Assembly (NCBI GenBank): GCA_947623845.1
Contig: CANQHM010000022.1
Coordinates: 1-19,164, forward strand
Length of the DNA stretch: 19,164 nt
DNA from: an uncultured Bacilli bacterium
GTDB taxonomy: Bacteria; Bacillota_I; Bacilli_A; RF39; UBA660
Reading direction: 5' to 3'
Shown here: positions 1-7,350 of the stretch, in pieces
Position numbering within the stretch: the first letter of the stretch is position 1
How the letters are laid out: every line of letters begins with the position of its first letter
Program-made: the position numbers and the translations under genes
The notes under the pieces: model-generated
What the model was told of the DNA's origin: nothing
The model's input: the letters and a program-made list of their open reading frames with translations, nothing else
Database searches by the model: none

Positions 1-12
1 GTGTTTTGTACT

Positions 13-44
13 AAAAAATTCCAAGGTTATCTTGGATTTTTTTT
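13..44. terminator. Intrinsic terminator, probably bidirectional
   Basis: A CCAAG/CTTGG stem (21-25 and 31-35) with a 5-nt loop is followed by eight T residues (37-44) and preceded by an A run (13-18). It could therefore stop transcription from either side. On the + strand it would end whatever gene lies left of the window. Confidence 0.75.
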
Positions 45-54
45 ATTCGTTAGG

Positions 55-84
55 TTGCGGACATAGTCCGCGGTATGGTATAAT
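55..84 (+). promoter_or_regulatory. Sigma-A-type promoter of the cca-dnaD-nth operon
   Basis: A perfect TATAAT -10 (79-84) is preceded by an extended -10 TG (76-77). A weak -35, TTGCGG (55-60), lies 18 bp upstream. The cca start codon is about 20 bp downstream, with an AAGGAG ribosome binding site at 93-98. Confidence 0.75.
57..71. repeat. Palindrome between -35 and -10, candidate operator
   Basis: GCGGAC (57-62) and GTCCGC (66-71) are perfect 6-bp inverted arms around ATA. The element is unusually GC-rich for this window and overlaps the -35 and the spacer. That is a position where a bound dimeric repressor would block RNA polymerase. No T tract follows, so it is not a terminator. The operator role is inferred. 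Confidence 0.4.
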
Positions 85-104
85 TAAAATACAAGGAGTA
101 ATAG

Positions 105-1211
105 ATGAAAAAAGTAATTAAACAAATATTACATAAAATAACTAGTAAAGGTTTTGAAGCATATATTATTGGTGGTTATGTTAGGGATACCATTTTAGGT
201 ATTGAGTCTTTTGATATTGATATTTGTACATCCGCTTTACCTAAAGATATTGTAAGTATTTTTGATGGTTATGATTTAACGGCCACAGATTATGGAAATA
301 TTAAGATTAGTAATAATAGATATAGTATTGATATAACGACATATCGTAAAGATATTGAAATGGTTAATCGAAGACCATCGAAAGTAGAATATATTACGAG
401 TTTAGAAGAAGACTTACAAAGAAGAGATTTTACAATGAATGCGTTATGTATGGATGAAGAGGGGAATATTATTGATTTATTAGGGGGAATTAAAGATATT
501 CAAGAAAGAAAAGTAAAATGTATTGGCGAAGCAAATAGTAAATTAAAAGAAGATCCTTTAAGAATGTTAAGAGCCATAAGATTTGCGATAACCCTAGATT
601 TCTCATTAGATACGAACTTATATAATGCGATACTTAAAAATAAAAAATTAATTAAGAATTTATCTTATAATCGAAAAAGAGCGGAGTTAGATAAAATACT
701 TACATCTCCTAATGCGAAGATGGGAATGCAATTACTTAATAATTTAGATATCTTAGATTTATTAGAAATAGAGGTTAATAACGACTTAGTTTATACTAAT
801 GATTTATGTGGCATGTATAGTCAAATAAAAGTAAGTGATAAGTATGTTTTTACGAAAGAAGAACAAAGTGCGATAAAAAGTATTAAAAAAATTTTAAAAT
901 ATGGTAAAATAGATAATTATATAGTTTATACCTATGGATTATATCTATCAATGGTAGCAGGAGAGATTCTTAATATAAGTAAAACTACGGTAAGTAAAAT
1001 AGCTAGTAATTTACCTTTAAAATCTCGTAATGATTTAGCATTAAATGGGGAAGAGATAATTCTTTATTTAAATATTAAACCTGGTAAAATAGTTAGTAAG
1101 ATTATTAGTATTTTAGAAAAAGAAATATTAGAGGGAAGATTAGTTAATAAAAGAGATATTTTAATTAAATATTTACAAGATAATGAAAGGAAGCTAAAAC
1201 ATGAAGAATAA
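105..1211 (+). CDS. cca: CCA tRNA nucleotidyltransferase
   Basis: A 368-aa class II nucleotidyltransferase that builds or repairs the 3' CCA end of tRNAs from CTP and ATP in the cytoplasm. Visible motifs are GGYVRD (23-28) with the metal-binding DxD Asp37 and Asp39, RRDFTMNAL (106-114), and EDPLR (149-153). The last corresponds to the EDxxR base-selecting motif, followed by MLRAIRFA. The helical C-terminal part is poorly conserved, and the protein is slightly shorter than the usual ~400 aa. The start at 105 is supported by AAGGAG 6 nt upstream. It is the first gene of an operon whose next gene overlaps it by 11 nt. It could in principle be a poly(A) polymerase-type relative, but the EDxxR motif and the Bacillus-like neighbourhood favour the CCA-adding enzyme. 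Confidence 0.93.
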   Translation: MKKVIKQILHKITSKGFEAYIIGGYVRDTILGIESFDIDICTSALPKDIVSIFDGYDLTATDYGNIKISNNRYSIDITTYRKDIEMVNRRPSKVEYITSLEEDLQRRDFTMNALCMDEEGNIIDLLGGIKDIQERKVKCIGEANSKLKEDPLRMLRAIRFAITLDFSLDTNLYNAILKNKKLIKNLSYNRKRAELDKILTSPNAKMGMQLLNNLDILDLLEIEVNNDLVYTNDLCGMYSQIKVSDKYVFTKEEQSAIKSIKKILKYGKIDNYIVYTYGLYLSMVAGEILNISKTTVSKIASNLPLKSRNDLALNGEEIILYLNIKPGKIVSKIISILEKEILEGRLVNKRDILIKYLQDNERKLKHEE

Positions 1212-1815
1212 GTATTTTGTTTATGATAGTGATTTATTAAAAGTTATAAAGAATTATAATTTATCTTTAAATGAATTCTTAGTTTTAGTATACTTAATAA
1301 ATAATTATAGTAAAGAATTTAATGTGGAAAATATTTCTTTAAATACGAATTTGGATTTAGAAGTAGTAATGGCTTCTTTTGATAAGTTATTAAAGTTAAA
1401 ATTAGTTTTACTTGATACCGAGAAAGATTTAGAGGGGAAGATGGTAGAAACAATTAATTTAAGTAATTTAGAAAGAGAGTTAGAACTAAGTAGAAAAGAA
1501 AAAGAAACTAAAGATTATGAAACAAAGATTTATGATGCATTTGAAAGAGAGTTTGTAAGAACGTTATCGCCTACGGAATATGAAATTATTAATGCGTGGT
1601 TAGAGAGTAAATATAGTGAAGAATTAATTTTAGGAGCTTTAAAAGAAGCGGTATATAATGGGGCGACGAATCTTAAATACATTGATAAGATTTTATATGA
1701 ATGGCATCGTAAAGGTTATAAGACGATGGAAGATGTGGAAAACGGAAGAAGAAAGGAAAAAGAATTAAGTAATACAGAGATGTTTGATTACAATTGGTTA
1801 GAAGATGATGAATAG
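1201..1815 (+). CDS. dnaD: DnaD-family replication initiation/restart protein
   Basis: A 204-aa protein with DnaD architecture. An N-terminal winged-helix region (about 1-75) and a charged linker (about 90-108) lead to a C-terminal DnaB_2/DnaD helical domain (about 109-178), which ends in the family's YxxxIxxxW motif (Y160 to W168). The C-terminal tail FDYNWLE (195-201) also resembles family tails. In Bacillus, DnaD acts with DnaA, DnaB and DnaI in helicase loading at oriC and stalled forks and remodels DNA. The ATG lies inside the end of cca (11-nt overlap), and GAAAGGAAG (1186-1194) supplies the ribosome binding site. It overlaps nth downstream, so translation of the three genes is probably coupled. 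The dnaD-nth pairing is the Bacillus arrangement and supports the call. Confidence 0.9.
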   Translation: MKNKYFVYDSDLLKVIKNYNLSLNEFLVLVYLINNYSKEFNVENISLNTNLDLEVVMASFDKLLKLKLVLLDTEKDLEGKMVETINLSNLERELELSRKEKETKDYETKIYDAFEREFVRTLSPTEYEIINAWLESKYSEELILGALKEAVYNGATNLKYIDKILYEWHRKGYKTMEDVENGRRKEKELSNTEMFDYNWLEDDE

Positions 1816-2419
1816 TTTGTGGGAAGTTTTAGATGAAATGTATCCGGATGCGAGATGCGAACTTAATTATAATAAGGATTATGAGTTATTAATTGCTGTG
1901 GTTTTAAGTGCCCAATGTACTGATAAAAGAGTAAATATGGTAACTAAAGAGTTATTTAGTAAGTATGATATTAAGTCTTTAGCAAAGGCTTCTATAAAAG
2001 ATATCGAAGATATTATAAGACCTTGTGGAACATATACAAGAAAAGCGGTATATATTAGTGAAATTGCGAAGTCATTAGTGACAAATTATGATGGCAAAGT
2101 ACCGAATGACAGGGCTTACTTAGAAAGCTTACCAGGAGTAGGGCATAAAACGGCGAATGTGGTGTTATCAAACTTATTTAATGTTCCGGCTTTAGCGGTT
2201 GATACGCACGTTTCAAGAGTTAGTAAAAGATTAGGTATCGCAAAGGAAGCCGATGACGTTTTAACGATTGAAAAGAAACTAATGAAAAAGGTACCGAAAG
2301 ATAAATGGGGAAGAGTGCATCATCAATTAGTTTTATTTGGCAGATACACTTGTAAAAGTAAGAATCCGTTATGTGAAGAATGCTTATTTAAAGATTGTAA
2401 GTCAAGAAAAAAGTGCTAA
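1805..2419 (+). CDS. nth: Endonuclease III (DNA glycosylase/AP lyase)
   Basis: A 204-aa base-excision repair enzyme that removes oxidised pyrimidines and cleaves the abasic site. It has LSAQCTD (34-40) and a helix-hairpin-helix LPGVGHKTA (109-117) with catalytic Lys115. Catalytic Asp133 lies in VDTHVSRV, with the same 18-residue spacing as K120/D138 of the E. coli enzyme. The [4Fe-4S] loop has C183, C190, C193 and C198, that is C-x6-C-x2-C-x4-C, where the usual last gap is x5. A further Cys is the last residue (204). Two tandem ATGs (1805, 1808) overlap the dnaD stop. No strong ribosome binding site is visible, so initiation is probably coupled to dnaD termination. The stop codon lies inside the downstream terminator stem. 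Confidence 0.95.
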   Translation: MMNSLWEVLDEMYPDARCELNYNKDYELLIAVVLSAQCTDKRVNMVTKELFSKYDIKSLAKASIKDIEDIIRPCGTYTRKAVYISEIAKSLVTNYDGKVPNDRAYLESLPGVGHKTANVVLSNLFNVPALAVDTHVSRVSKRLGIAKEADDVLTIEKKLMKKVPKDKWGRVHHQLVLFGRYTCKSKNPLCEECLFKDCKSRKKC

Positions 2420-2437
2420 GTTTATAGCACTTTTTTT
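2407..2437. terminator. Shared bidirectional terminator of nth and ponA
   Basis: A GTGCTA/TAGCAC stem (2413-2418, 2425-2430) is flanked by A6 (2407-2412) and T7 (2431-2437), so it works in both orientations. The stem's left arm contains the nth stop codon (2417-2419), and the T tract contains part of the ponA stop (2436-2438). The two convergent operons thus end with no spare intergenic DNA. Confidence 0.9.
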
Positions 2438-5270
2438 AACATGACGTTTTAACGTTAACAGTTTTTGTCTTAGTTTTGGTTTTACCTTTATAACCTATGG
2501 TATAAGTAATGGTATAAGTTCCTTCTTTAGAAGTATCAACTTTACTTGTTTCACTACCATTAAATTTTATTTTACTAGTTATAGTAACATTTTTAGTAAT
2601 ATCATTACCTTTAGTATCTAAAACCTTTATTACACCTTTAGGGGTATAAGAAGCATTTAGAGTAATACAACTTACATCACTTTCATCTAAGGTAATAGTT
2701 CCAATACCGACATCATCACCAGTTTCTGGAGTAGTAGGAGTAGAAGAACCTTCAACACTTGCTTTAACACTAACTCCGGAAGAAGATGCCGCTTTAAAGA
2801 TAGTATAAGATGCTTTAACTGTATAAGTATGATTTCCTACACTAGCATTATTAATAGTATAAGAAGTATTTGTTGTTGAACCAATTAAGTTACCATTTTC
2901 ATAAATATCATAGGTTAGAGAACCTAACTCTTGAGCATTTTCTTTCATTCTATTATCATAATATTTACTTACAACGCGATCCATCCATTTAGTATCACCA
3001 AATATTTCTTTAAAGTTATTAAAGTATTCTTGTTGACTTACTTCATCTATGGCCCATGGAATACTAATAGGTTGCCAGTTAAGGGTAACGCTAGTACCAC
3101 TTACTTTAGAAGTTACACTAGCCGGATTTTCTAAGGTTTCATAACGTTTAGATACTTCGGTAGGTTCAGTACCTTTCTTAAATAATTCGGTCATTCGTTT
3201 ATTTGATGGGGTATTAGCGCTAGGAAGCATTAGAGGAACAGTATCTCTTTCAACTTCAACACTAATAACATTACTTGGTCGTTTAAATCTACTATTGGTT
3301 TTATATATTTGTTTACCAATCTTGGTCATTAATCTACTGGTCATATTAGCACCTGCTATCGACATGGTATAACGTACATCGTTAATATCGAGTTTTTCAT
3401 AACCATACCATAAAGCAATAGTGTAATCTGGAGAATAAGTAATACTCCAGTTATCACGAGAAGCTCCAATTTTTAAATTATATTTTATGGTTGTATTACC
3501 ACCATAAGTAGATGTACCAGTTTTAGAAGCAATATCGGTTCCACTAGTAGAGAAGCTCGCCCCAACGTGATTTTGGAAAGCGGTCATTAAGATGGAAGTA
3601 ACCATATAAGCGGTTTCTTCACTCATAACTTTTTCTTTCTTAGATTTATTATCGACGACTTCACCAGTATCAATAAATTCAATTTTCGTATAAGAATATG
3701 GTGCAATATAGTAACCACCATTTGCAAAGGAAGAATAAGCGGTTGCCATTTCAAGAGCATTAACACCATCGAAACCACCAATCGCCGCGGATTCATATAA
3801 GGTTTCGCCATAATGGATACCTAGAGAATGAACGAAATCAATAACTTTATCGGTATCAGTTTGTTGGAATGCTTGTAAAGCGGGAATGTTACGTGATGCA
3901 CTTAAGGCACTACGCATGGTTGTTTGACCGGTGTAACCATCATCCGCATTTTTAATCGACTGACCATTTGAGTAAGTCATCGGTTCATCAAAGAAGTAAG
4001 TTCCTGGGCTACCATTATTAAATTCGATATATGGTCCATAATCCATAATTGGTTTAATAGTTGAACCAGGGTGTCTTATAACCCTTTTATCAGTCGCTAA
4101 GTTTAAAATACTTTTACCACTATAATGTCTTCTTCCGAAAACCCCAACGATACTACCATCTTGCGGATTAGTTACCGCTACAGCGACTTGAACTTTATCA
4201 TCTGGGAAGTTAATAGTACCATCATCAATGGTATTTAAAGCATCTTGAACGCGTGGGTCTAAAGTGGTATAAATTTTCATCGCGTTAAAATATGGGTTAA
4301 GACCAGTATTTTGTTGAACTTCATCAACAACGGTATCAATAAATGATTGATATTGGGAAGAGTTTTCTTCTTCGGTATTAGCAAGCATGCTTTCTACAGG
4401 AACGGCTTGCGCGGAATCTCTTTGTTCTTTGGTAATATAACCATGACGATACATTAAGTTTAGAACGACATTTCGTCTTTCGGTCGCATTTTCAATACTA
4501 TTATAAGGGTTATAGTAAACAGGGTTATTGAATAAGCCCGCAAGTAAGGCCGCTTCAGGAAGACTTAAGTCAGCAACACTTTTGCCAAAGTATAATTGAC
4601 TAGCTCGTTCAACACCCCAAATATTTCCAGCTCCTAACCAAGACATATTGGCATAGAACTCAATAATTTCTTGTTTGGTAAATTTTTTTTCAATAATGAA
4701 GATGGACATATAGATATCGGTAAATTTTCTTATGATACCTTTGATACCTCCAACATCATCTTTATTAGTCCAAGTGTTTTTTACTACTTGCATGGTTATA
4801 GTAGAAGCACCACCAGCTCCAGCTTGATGGGTTAACTGACCAATCGTTGCTTTAATAAACCGAGCAATATCAAATCCGTTATGTTGGAAGAACCGTGAAT
4901 CTTCGGTCGCAACAATCGCATCGACTAAAACTTCTGGTAAATCATCATAGGTAACGGTATCAATATCTTCATAACCCAACCTGGCATACTCATCACCATT
5001 AATGTCGTACAATATCGTCGAATTAGTTTTATATAATAAATCTAAATTCGCTTCGGGAGCTGAGATGATAATATATAAGAAGAATGCTAAAACTAAAGCG
5101 ACGATAAGAATTAAAAGCGATAAGATCGTAATTAAAACAATATGTCTTTTCTTTTTCTTTTTCTTCGGTTTTTCTTCGGTTTCTTTCTTTAAACTTTTAG
5201 CTTTTTTAGTAATTTTGACAACTTTTTTCCCTTCATTTTTTTTCGGTTTCTTTTTTTCTTGATTATTCAT
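2436..5270 (-). CDS. ponA: Class A penicillin-binding protein (glycosyltransferase/transpeptidase)
   Basis: A 944-aa bifunctional peptidoglycan synthase. A very basic Lys-rich cytoplasmic tail (1-42) and one membrane helix (about 43-69) precede a GT51 domain with the catalytic Glu123 in ATEDSRFFQH, GGASTITMQ (153-161) and EFYAN (204-208). The transpeptidase domain carries S403-TIK, S459-R-N461 and K583-T-G585. After the catalytic part comes a fibronectin III-like module (about 714-838), a Thr/Pro/Gly linker and a small Ig-like module (about 858-944). The protein's only two cysteines, C868 and C944 (the last residue), both lie in that last module. The start codon overlaps the end of recU (ATGAATAA), so translation is coupled, as in the Bacillus recU-ponA pair. 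It polymerises and cross-links glycan outside the membrane, probably under GpsB control. Confidence 0.95.
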   Translation of the reverse strand: MNNQEKKKPKKNEGKKVVKITKKAKSLKKETEEKPKKKKKKRHIVLITILSLLILIVALVLAFFLYIIISAPEANLDLLYKTNSTILYDINGDEYARLGYEDIDTVTYDDLPEVLVDAIVATEDSRFFQHNGFDIARFIKATIGQLTHQAGAGGASTITMQVVKNTWTNKDDVGGIKGIIRKFTDIYMSIFIIEKKFTKQEIIEFYANMSWLGAGNIWGVERASQLYFGKSVADLSLPEAALLAGLFNNPVYYNPYNSIENATERRNVVLNLMYRHGYITKEQRDSAQAVPVESMLANTEEENSSQYQSFIDTVVDEVQQNTGLNPYFNAMKIYTTLDPRVQDALNTIDDGTINFPDDKVQVAVAVTNPQDGSIVGVFGRRHYSGKSILNLATDKRVIRHPGSTIKPIMDYGPYIEFNNGSPGTYFFDEPMTYSNGQSIKNADDGYTGQTTMRSALSASRNIPALQAFQQTDTDKVIDFVHSLGIHYGETLYESAAIGGFDGVNALEMATAYSSFANGGYYIAPYSYTKIEFIDTGEVVDNKSKKEKVMSEETAYMVTSILMTAFQNHVGASFSTSGTDIASKTGTSTYGGNTTIKYNLKIGASRDNWSITYSPDYTIALWYGYEKLDINDVRYTMSIAGANMTSRLMTKIGKQIYKTNSRFKRPSNVISVEVERDTVPLMLPSANTPSNKRMTELFKKGTEPTEVSKRYETLENPASVTSKVSGTSVTLNWQPISIPWAIDEVSQQEYFNNFKEIFGDTKWMDRVVSKYYDNRMKENAQELGSLTYDIYENGNLIGSTTNTSYTINNASVGNHTYTVKASYTIFKAASSSGVSVKASVEGSSTPTTPETGDDVGIGTITLDESDVSCITLNASYTPKGVIKVLDTKGNDITKNVTITSKIKFNGSETSKVDTSKEGTYTITYTIGYKGKTKTKTKTVNVKTSC

Positions 5271-5844
5271 AATTTTCCTCCTTTTTATTTATATAAACTT
5301 TATCAATAATACTTAAATAATCTAATGCGGGATTGTAACCATATTTTATTTCATAACCCTTTTCTTTAATATATTCATAAGGAATACTTTTTCTGGTGGT
5401 ATTATCTATATAATCTAGGAAGTCACTACCTTTTAGTAAATAAACGATATTATTTATTAAAATAATTAAAAAAGTAATACCTTTATGTCTTATAACATTT
5501 CTAATATGGTTAATTTGATGGGGATGAATATTATTTAAAGGAAAAGAAGTACGATTTTTAGTTTCTTTAGCTTCAAAATCTACATATAATCCTTTATAAA
5601 CCCCATTATAATCTAGAGTAGATTGGCTTTTAAAATAAGCTTTTTTAATCATCTTTTTATGATTTTCATAAGAAACATCTAAAACACCAATAGGGGTAGG
5701 TTTTTTATAAATTAATGCTAAATCCTTATCAATATAATAATTATTGGTTTCATTAATTAAACCTTCTAGATCCATTCCGCGATTTCCGTAGATGGTATTT
5801 TCTCTTTTGTGATATTCTTTTTTAATGTTATTAGGATACATCAT
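5263..5844 (-). CDS. recU: Holliday junction resolvase RecU
   Basis: A 193-aa RecU, the Gram-positive Holliday junction resolvase that acts with RuvAB and RecA in recombination and chromosome segregation. The family signatures NRGMDLEGLINETN (21-34) and STLDYNGVYKG (75-85) followed by VDFEAKET (88-95) are clear. D78, E91 and K93 match the nuclease catalytic residues of PD-(D/E)XK type. Two tandem ATGs occur (5844 and 5841 on the minus strand). The first is chosen because GGTGA (5852-5856) lies 7 nt upstream. It is first in the recU-ponA operon, with an 8-nt overlap into ponA. Confidence 0.95.
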   Translation of the reverse strand: MMYPNNIKKEYHKRENTIYGNRGMDLEGLINETNNYYIDKDLALIYKKPTPIGVLDVSYENHKKMIKKAYFKSQSTLDYNGVYKGLYVDFEAKETKNRTSFPLNNIHPHQINHIRNVIRHKGITFLIILINNIVYLLKGSDFLDYIDNTTRKSIPYEYIKEKGYEIKYGYNPALDYLSIIDKVYINKKEENYE

Positions 5845-5862
5845 ACAAAAATCACCATCTTA

Positions 5863-5868
5863 ATTATA
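5863..5868 (-). promoter_or_regulatory. Promoter -10 of recU-ponA
   Basis: On the minus strand a perfect TATAAT occupies 5868-5863. Only a poor -35 (GTGAAA) lies 17 bp upstream. Transcription would start near 5856, directly at the ribosome binding site, so the leader would be very short. Confidence 0.55.
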
Positions 5869-5918
5869 CTATATTTATCAAAAAATTTCACTATTAAAGT
5901 CATATTTTTAATTTCTTT

Positions 5919-5939
5919 ACAAAATATTACTTATTTTGT
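5919..5939. repeat. Inverted repeat in the divergent promoter region, candidate operator
   Basis: ACAAAATA (5919-5926) and TATTTTGT (5932-5939) are perfect 8-bp arms with a 5-nt spacer, between recU (left-going) and the small ORF at 5997 (right-going). No T tract follows. The 5845-6157 gap otherwise contains the promoter elements and the small ORF listed separately. A regulator site is inferred; AT-rich arms make chance occurrence possible. Confidence 0.3.
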
Positions 5940-5970
5940 CGATATTGTTTATTATTTTTAGGATTTATTT

Positions 5971-5976
5971 TATACT
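5971..5976 (+). promoter_or_regulatory. Possible -10 element upstream of the 34-aa ORF
   Basis: TATACT (5971-5976) lies 20 bp before the ORF's start codon. The best -35 candidate, TTGTTT (5945-5950), is 20 bp away, longer than ideal, so this promoter is uncertain. Confidence 0.3.
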
Positions 5977-5996
5977 AACTAAAAAGGAGATTATAT

Positions 5997-6101
5997 ATGA
6001 TAAGAGTAGATATATTTTTAGATAAGTTAATTAACGAGATAGATAATGCTAGTTTGCTATTAAACAAGGAAGTAGTAGATAAAAATATTAAGAAAAAATA
6101 A
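5997..6101 (+). CDS. Possible small protein, 34 aa
   Basis: An ATG at 5997 is preceded by a strong AAGGAG (5984-5989) with a 7-nt gap, and the frame runs 34 codons to TAA. The product begins MIRVDIFLDKLINEID and ends KNIKKK. It looks like a short amphipathic helix with a basic tail and has no signal peptide or membrane segment. I recognise no family. The ribosome binding site is the main support. Its stop lies two bases before the -35 of the next promoter, so it would be the first of two separately transcribed genes. It may also be a leader peptide or not expressed. Confidence 0.4.
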   Translation: MIRVDIFLDKLINEIDNASLLLNKEVVDKNIKKK

Positions 6102-6103
6102 TA

Positions 6104-6132
6104 TTGAAATCTATAATACTTTGTGCTAGTAT
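6104..6132 (+). promoter_or_regulatory. Promoter of the 149-aa protein gene
   Basis: TTGAAA (6104-6109), a 17-bp spacer and TAGTAT (6127-6132), with an extended -10 TG at 6124-6125. A TATAAT at 6112-6117 is an alternative -10 but has no properly placed -35. Confidence 0.65.
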
Positions 6133-6157
6133 ATGATTTTATGAAAAGGTGAAAGAT

Positions 6158-6607
6158 ATGACTAAAGACAAGGCTGGAATAGGAACACTTATGGTAAGAA
6201 AAGAGGGAACGATTAGTGGGAAGTCTTATTATTACTATGTAAATGCGGGTTTAGTAGTAGTGGCTGGAGCTAAGAGTAATCTTGGGGATTATGAGATACT
6301 TTCGGGTCCTTATTTTGGGAAAACCGCTAATAAACATAATCAATATGATGAATATATGGTGATAGATTATCTATCTTTTACGAAAATTTGTGAATTATTA
6401 AGTAATGATAATAATTTTGATTTAGAAAAGTTTATGAAAAAATATCAAGATAATAGTGGAAAATATTATACTTATGATTATACTAAAAGAGAGTTTAATT
6501 CCATTAATGGGGAGGATATTATACGTCAAATAGAAGATAATGAAAGGAAACTTACTTTACAAAAACAAGAGATAAAACCAGTAAGGCATTCAACTTATGG
6601 GTGGTAG
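6158..6607 (+). CDS. Uncharacterised 149-aa protein
   Basis: I do not recognise this family. The start is set at ATG 6158 because AGGTGA (6147-6152) lies 5 nt upstream. A GTG nine bases earlier (6149) is inside that site and is rejected. The N-terminal ~75 residues look like a compact beta-rich domain, with Gly/Tyr-rich stretches such as SGKSYYYYVNAG and ILSGPYFGK. The rest is charged and helical (about 78-140), ending in a basic tail with a final YGW. No signal peptide or membrane helix is visible, so it is probably cytoplasmic. It has its own promoter and sits between recU-ponA and gpsB, the place where Bacillus carries small poorly characterised yp- genes. A link to cell-wall growth or division is only a guess from position. 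Confidence 0.75.
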   Translation: MTKDKAGIGTLMVRKEGTISGKSYYYYVNAGLVVVAGAKSNLGDYEILSGPYFGKTANKHNQYDEYMVIDYLSFTKICELLSNDNNFDLEKFMKKYQDNSGKYYTYDYTKREFNSINGEDIIRQIEDNERKLTLQKQEIKPVRHSTYGW

Positions 6608-6619
6608 GATCTTTATTAT

Positions 6620-6648
6620 TTGACTAATTTAGTAAAATACTATATAAT
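6620..6648 (+). promoter_or_regulatory. Strong sigma-A-type promoter of gpsB (and rnpB)
   Basis: TTGACT (6620-6625), a 17-bp spacer and a perfect TATAAT (6643-6648): one of the best consensus promoters in the window. The gpsB start is 38 bp downstream, with AAGGTGA (6676-6682) as ribosome binding site. Transcription could run on into rnpB, since no terminator separates them. Confidence 0.85.
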
Positions 6649-6686
6649 TCTAAGTGTAAGAGGGGGTACTAAAAGAAGGTGAGTAT

Positions 6687-7007
6687 ATGTATATTGATGA
6701 AGTTGAACTAACTCCGCAAGATATCTTAGATAAGGATTTTAAAATCGATGCTCGCGGTTATCGCCCTCAAGAAGTCGATAAATTCTTAGACAGTGTGATA
6801 AAAGATTACACGATTTATGAAGCTGCTAATAAAAGATTAGTTAAAGAAAATGATGAATTACACTTAGAAATTAAAAGATTAGAAGCTGAAATTAGAAGAA
6901 TGAAAACTAATTTAGAAGCAGCAGAAAGTAGTGCTAATGAAGGTACTAGTAATGTGGATATCTTAAGAAGATTATCCCAACTTGAAAAAATCGTATTTGG
7001 AAAATAG
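6687..7007 (+). CDS. gpsB: Cell division/wall synthesis coordinator GpsB (DivIVA family)
   Basis: A 106-aa cytoplasmic, membrane-associated adaptor. The N-terminal DivIVA-type domain contains LTPQDILDKDF (8-18), GYRPQEVDKFLD (24-35) and then a coiled coil (to about 80). The short C-terminal segment NVDILRRLSQLEKIVFGK (89-106) is typical of GpsB, not of full-length DivIVA. In Bacillus and relatives GpsB binds the cytoplasmic tails of class A penicillin-binding proteins and shuttles them between division septum and side wall. The highly basic tail of the PonA encoded here is a plausible partner. It lies immediately upstream of rnpB, as in Bacillus. Confidence 0.95.
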   Translation: MYIDEVELTPQDILDKDFKIDARGYRPQEVDKFLDSVIKDYTIYEAANKRLVKENDELHLEIKRLEAEIRRMKTNLEAAESSANEGTSNVDILRRLSQLEKIVFGK

Positions 7008-7010
7008 ATT
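6982..7010 (+). promoter_or_regulatory. Possible internal promoter for rnpB
   Basis: TTGAAA (6982-6987), a 17-bp spacer and TAGATT (7005-7010) lie inside the 3' end of gpsB. The -35 is good and the -10 is moderate (4 of 6). Transcripts would begin near 7017, close to or just inside the expected RNase P RNA 5' end. Co-transcription with gpsB is the alternative. Confidence 0.35.
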
Positions 7011-7350
7011 CATAGACAAATGCTGTATACTAGTTATATAGAGGAAAGTCCATGCTCGCACTTCCTGCGATGGAAGTAGTGTTTGTGCTAAGGGAAGAAA
7101 TAACCTTAGGTAGTGTAAACTAACGGCTCTCGAAATAACCTTAAATGGTTAAAGTAGGTATAAAAGTGCCAAAGAGACGAGTTACTAGGGAAACTTAGTA
7201 AGTGGAACGTGGTAAACCCCGCAAGCGAGAAACCCAAATTTGGTAGGGGAGTCTTATTTTAGGAATTAAACTAAAATAAGGACCTATTTATAGGTAGATA
7301 AATATTTGTCGCCACTTTATGTGGTACAGAACATGGCTTATTTGAATTTA
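7005..7350 (+). ncRNA. rnpB: RNase P RNA, B type
   Basis: The catalytic RNA that trims tRNA 5' leaders. The universally conserved core GAGGAAAGTCCATGCTCGCA lies at 7041-7060, and its P4 partner ACAGAACATGGCTTA at 7326-7340. Further family landmarks are the GTAAACCCC stretch (7212-7220), AACCCAAATTTGGTAGGGGA (7230-7249) and a long hairpin at 7251-7282. These resemble the Bacillus RNA closely, hence B type. Helix P1 can form between TAGATTCA (7005-7012) and TGAATTTA (7343-7350) with one G-T pair. P3 can form from CTGTATA (7023-7029) with TATATAG (7035-7041). The 5' end is approximate, and the P1 arm begins at the gpsB stop codon. A T7 tract (7351-7357) directly follows P1 and probably ends transcription. 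Confidence 0.95.

Noticed and set aside
2931..3811. Open frames on both strands inside ponA (2931-3134 +, 3623-3811 -)
   Set aside because: They overlap a complete, motif-verified gene and show no ribosome binding site or recognisable product.
5002..5262. Open + strand frame (86 aa) opposite the start of ponA
   Set aside because: Its Phe-rich end is the complement of the Lys-rich PonA tail; composition artefact.
6149..6157. GTG start for the 149-aa protein
   Set aside because: The GTG is within the AGGTGA ribosome binding site; ATG 6158 is correctly spaced.
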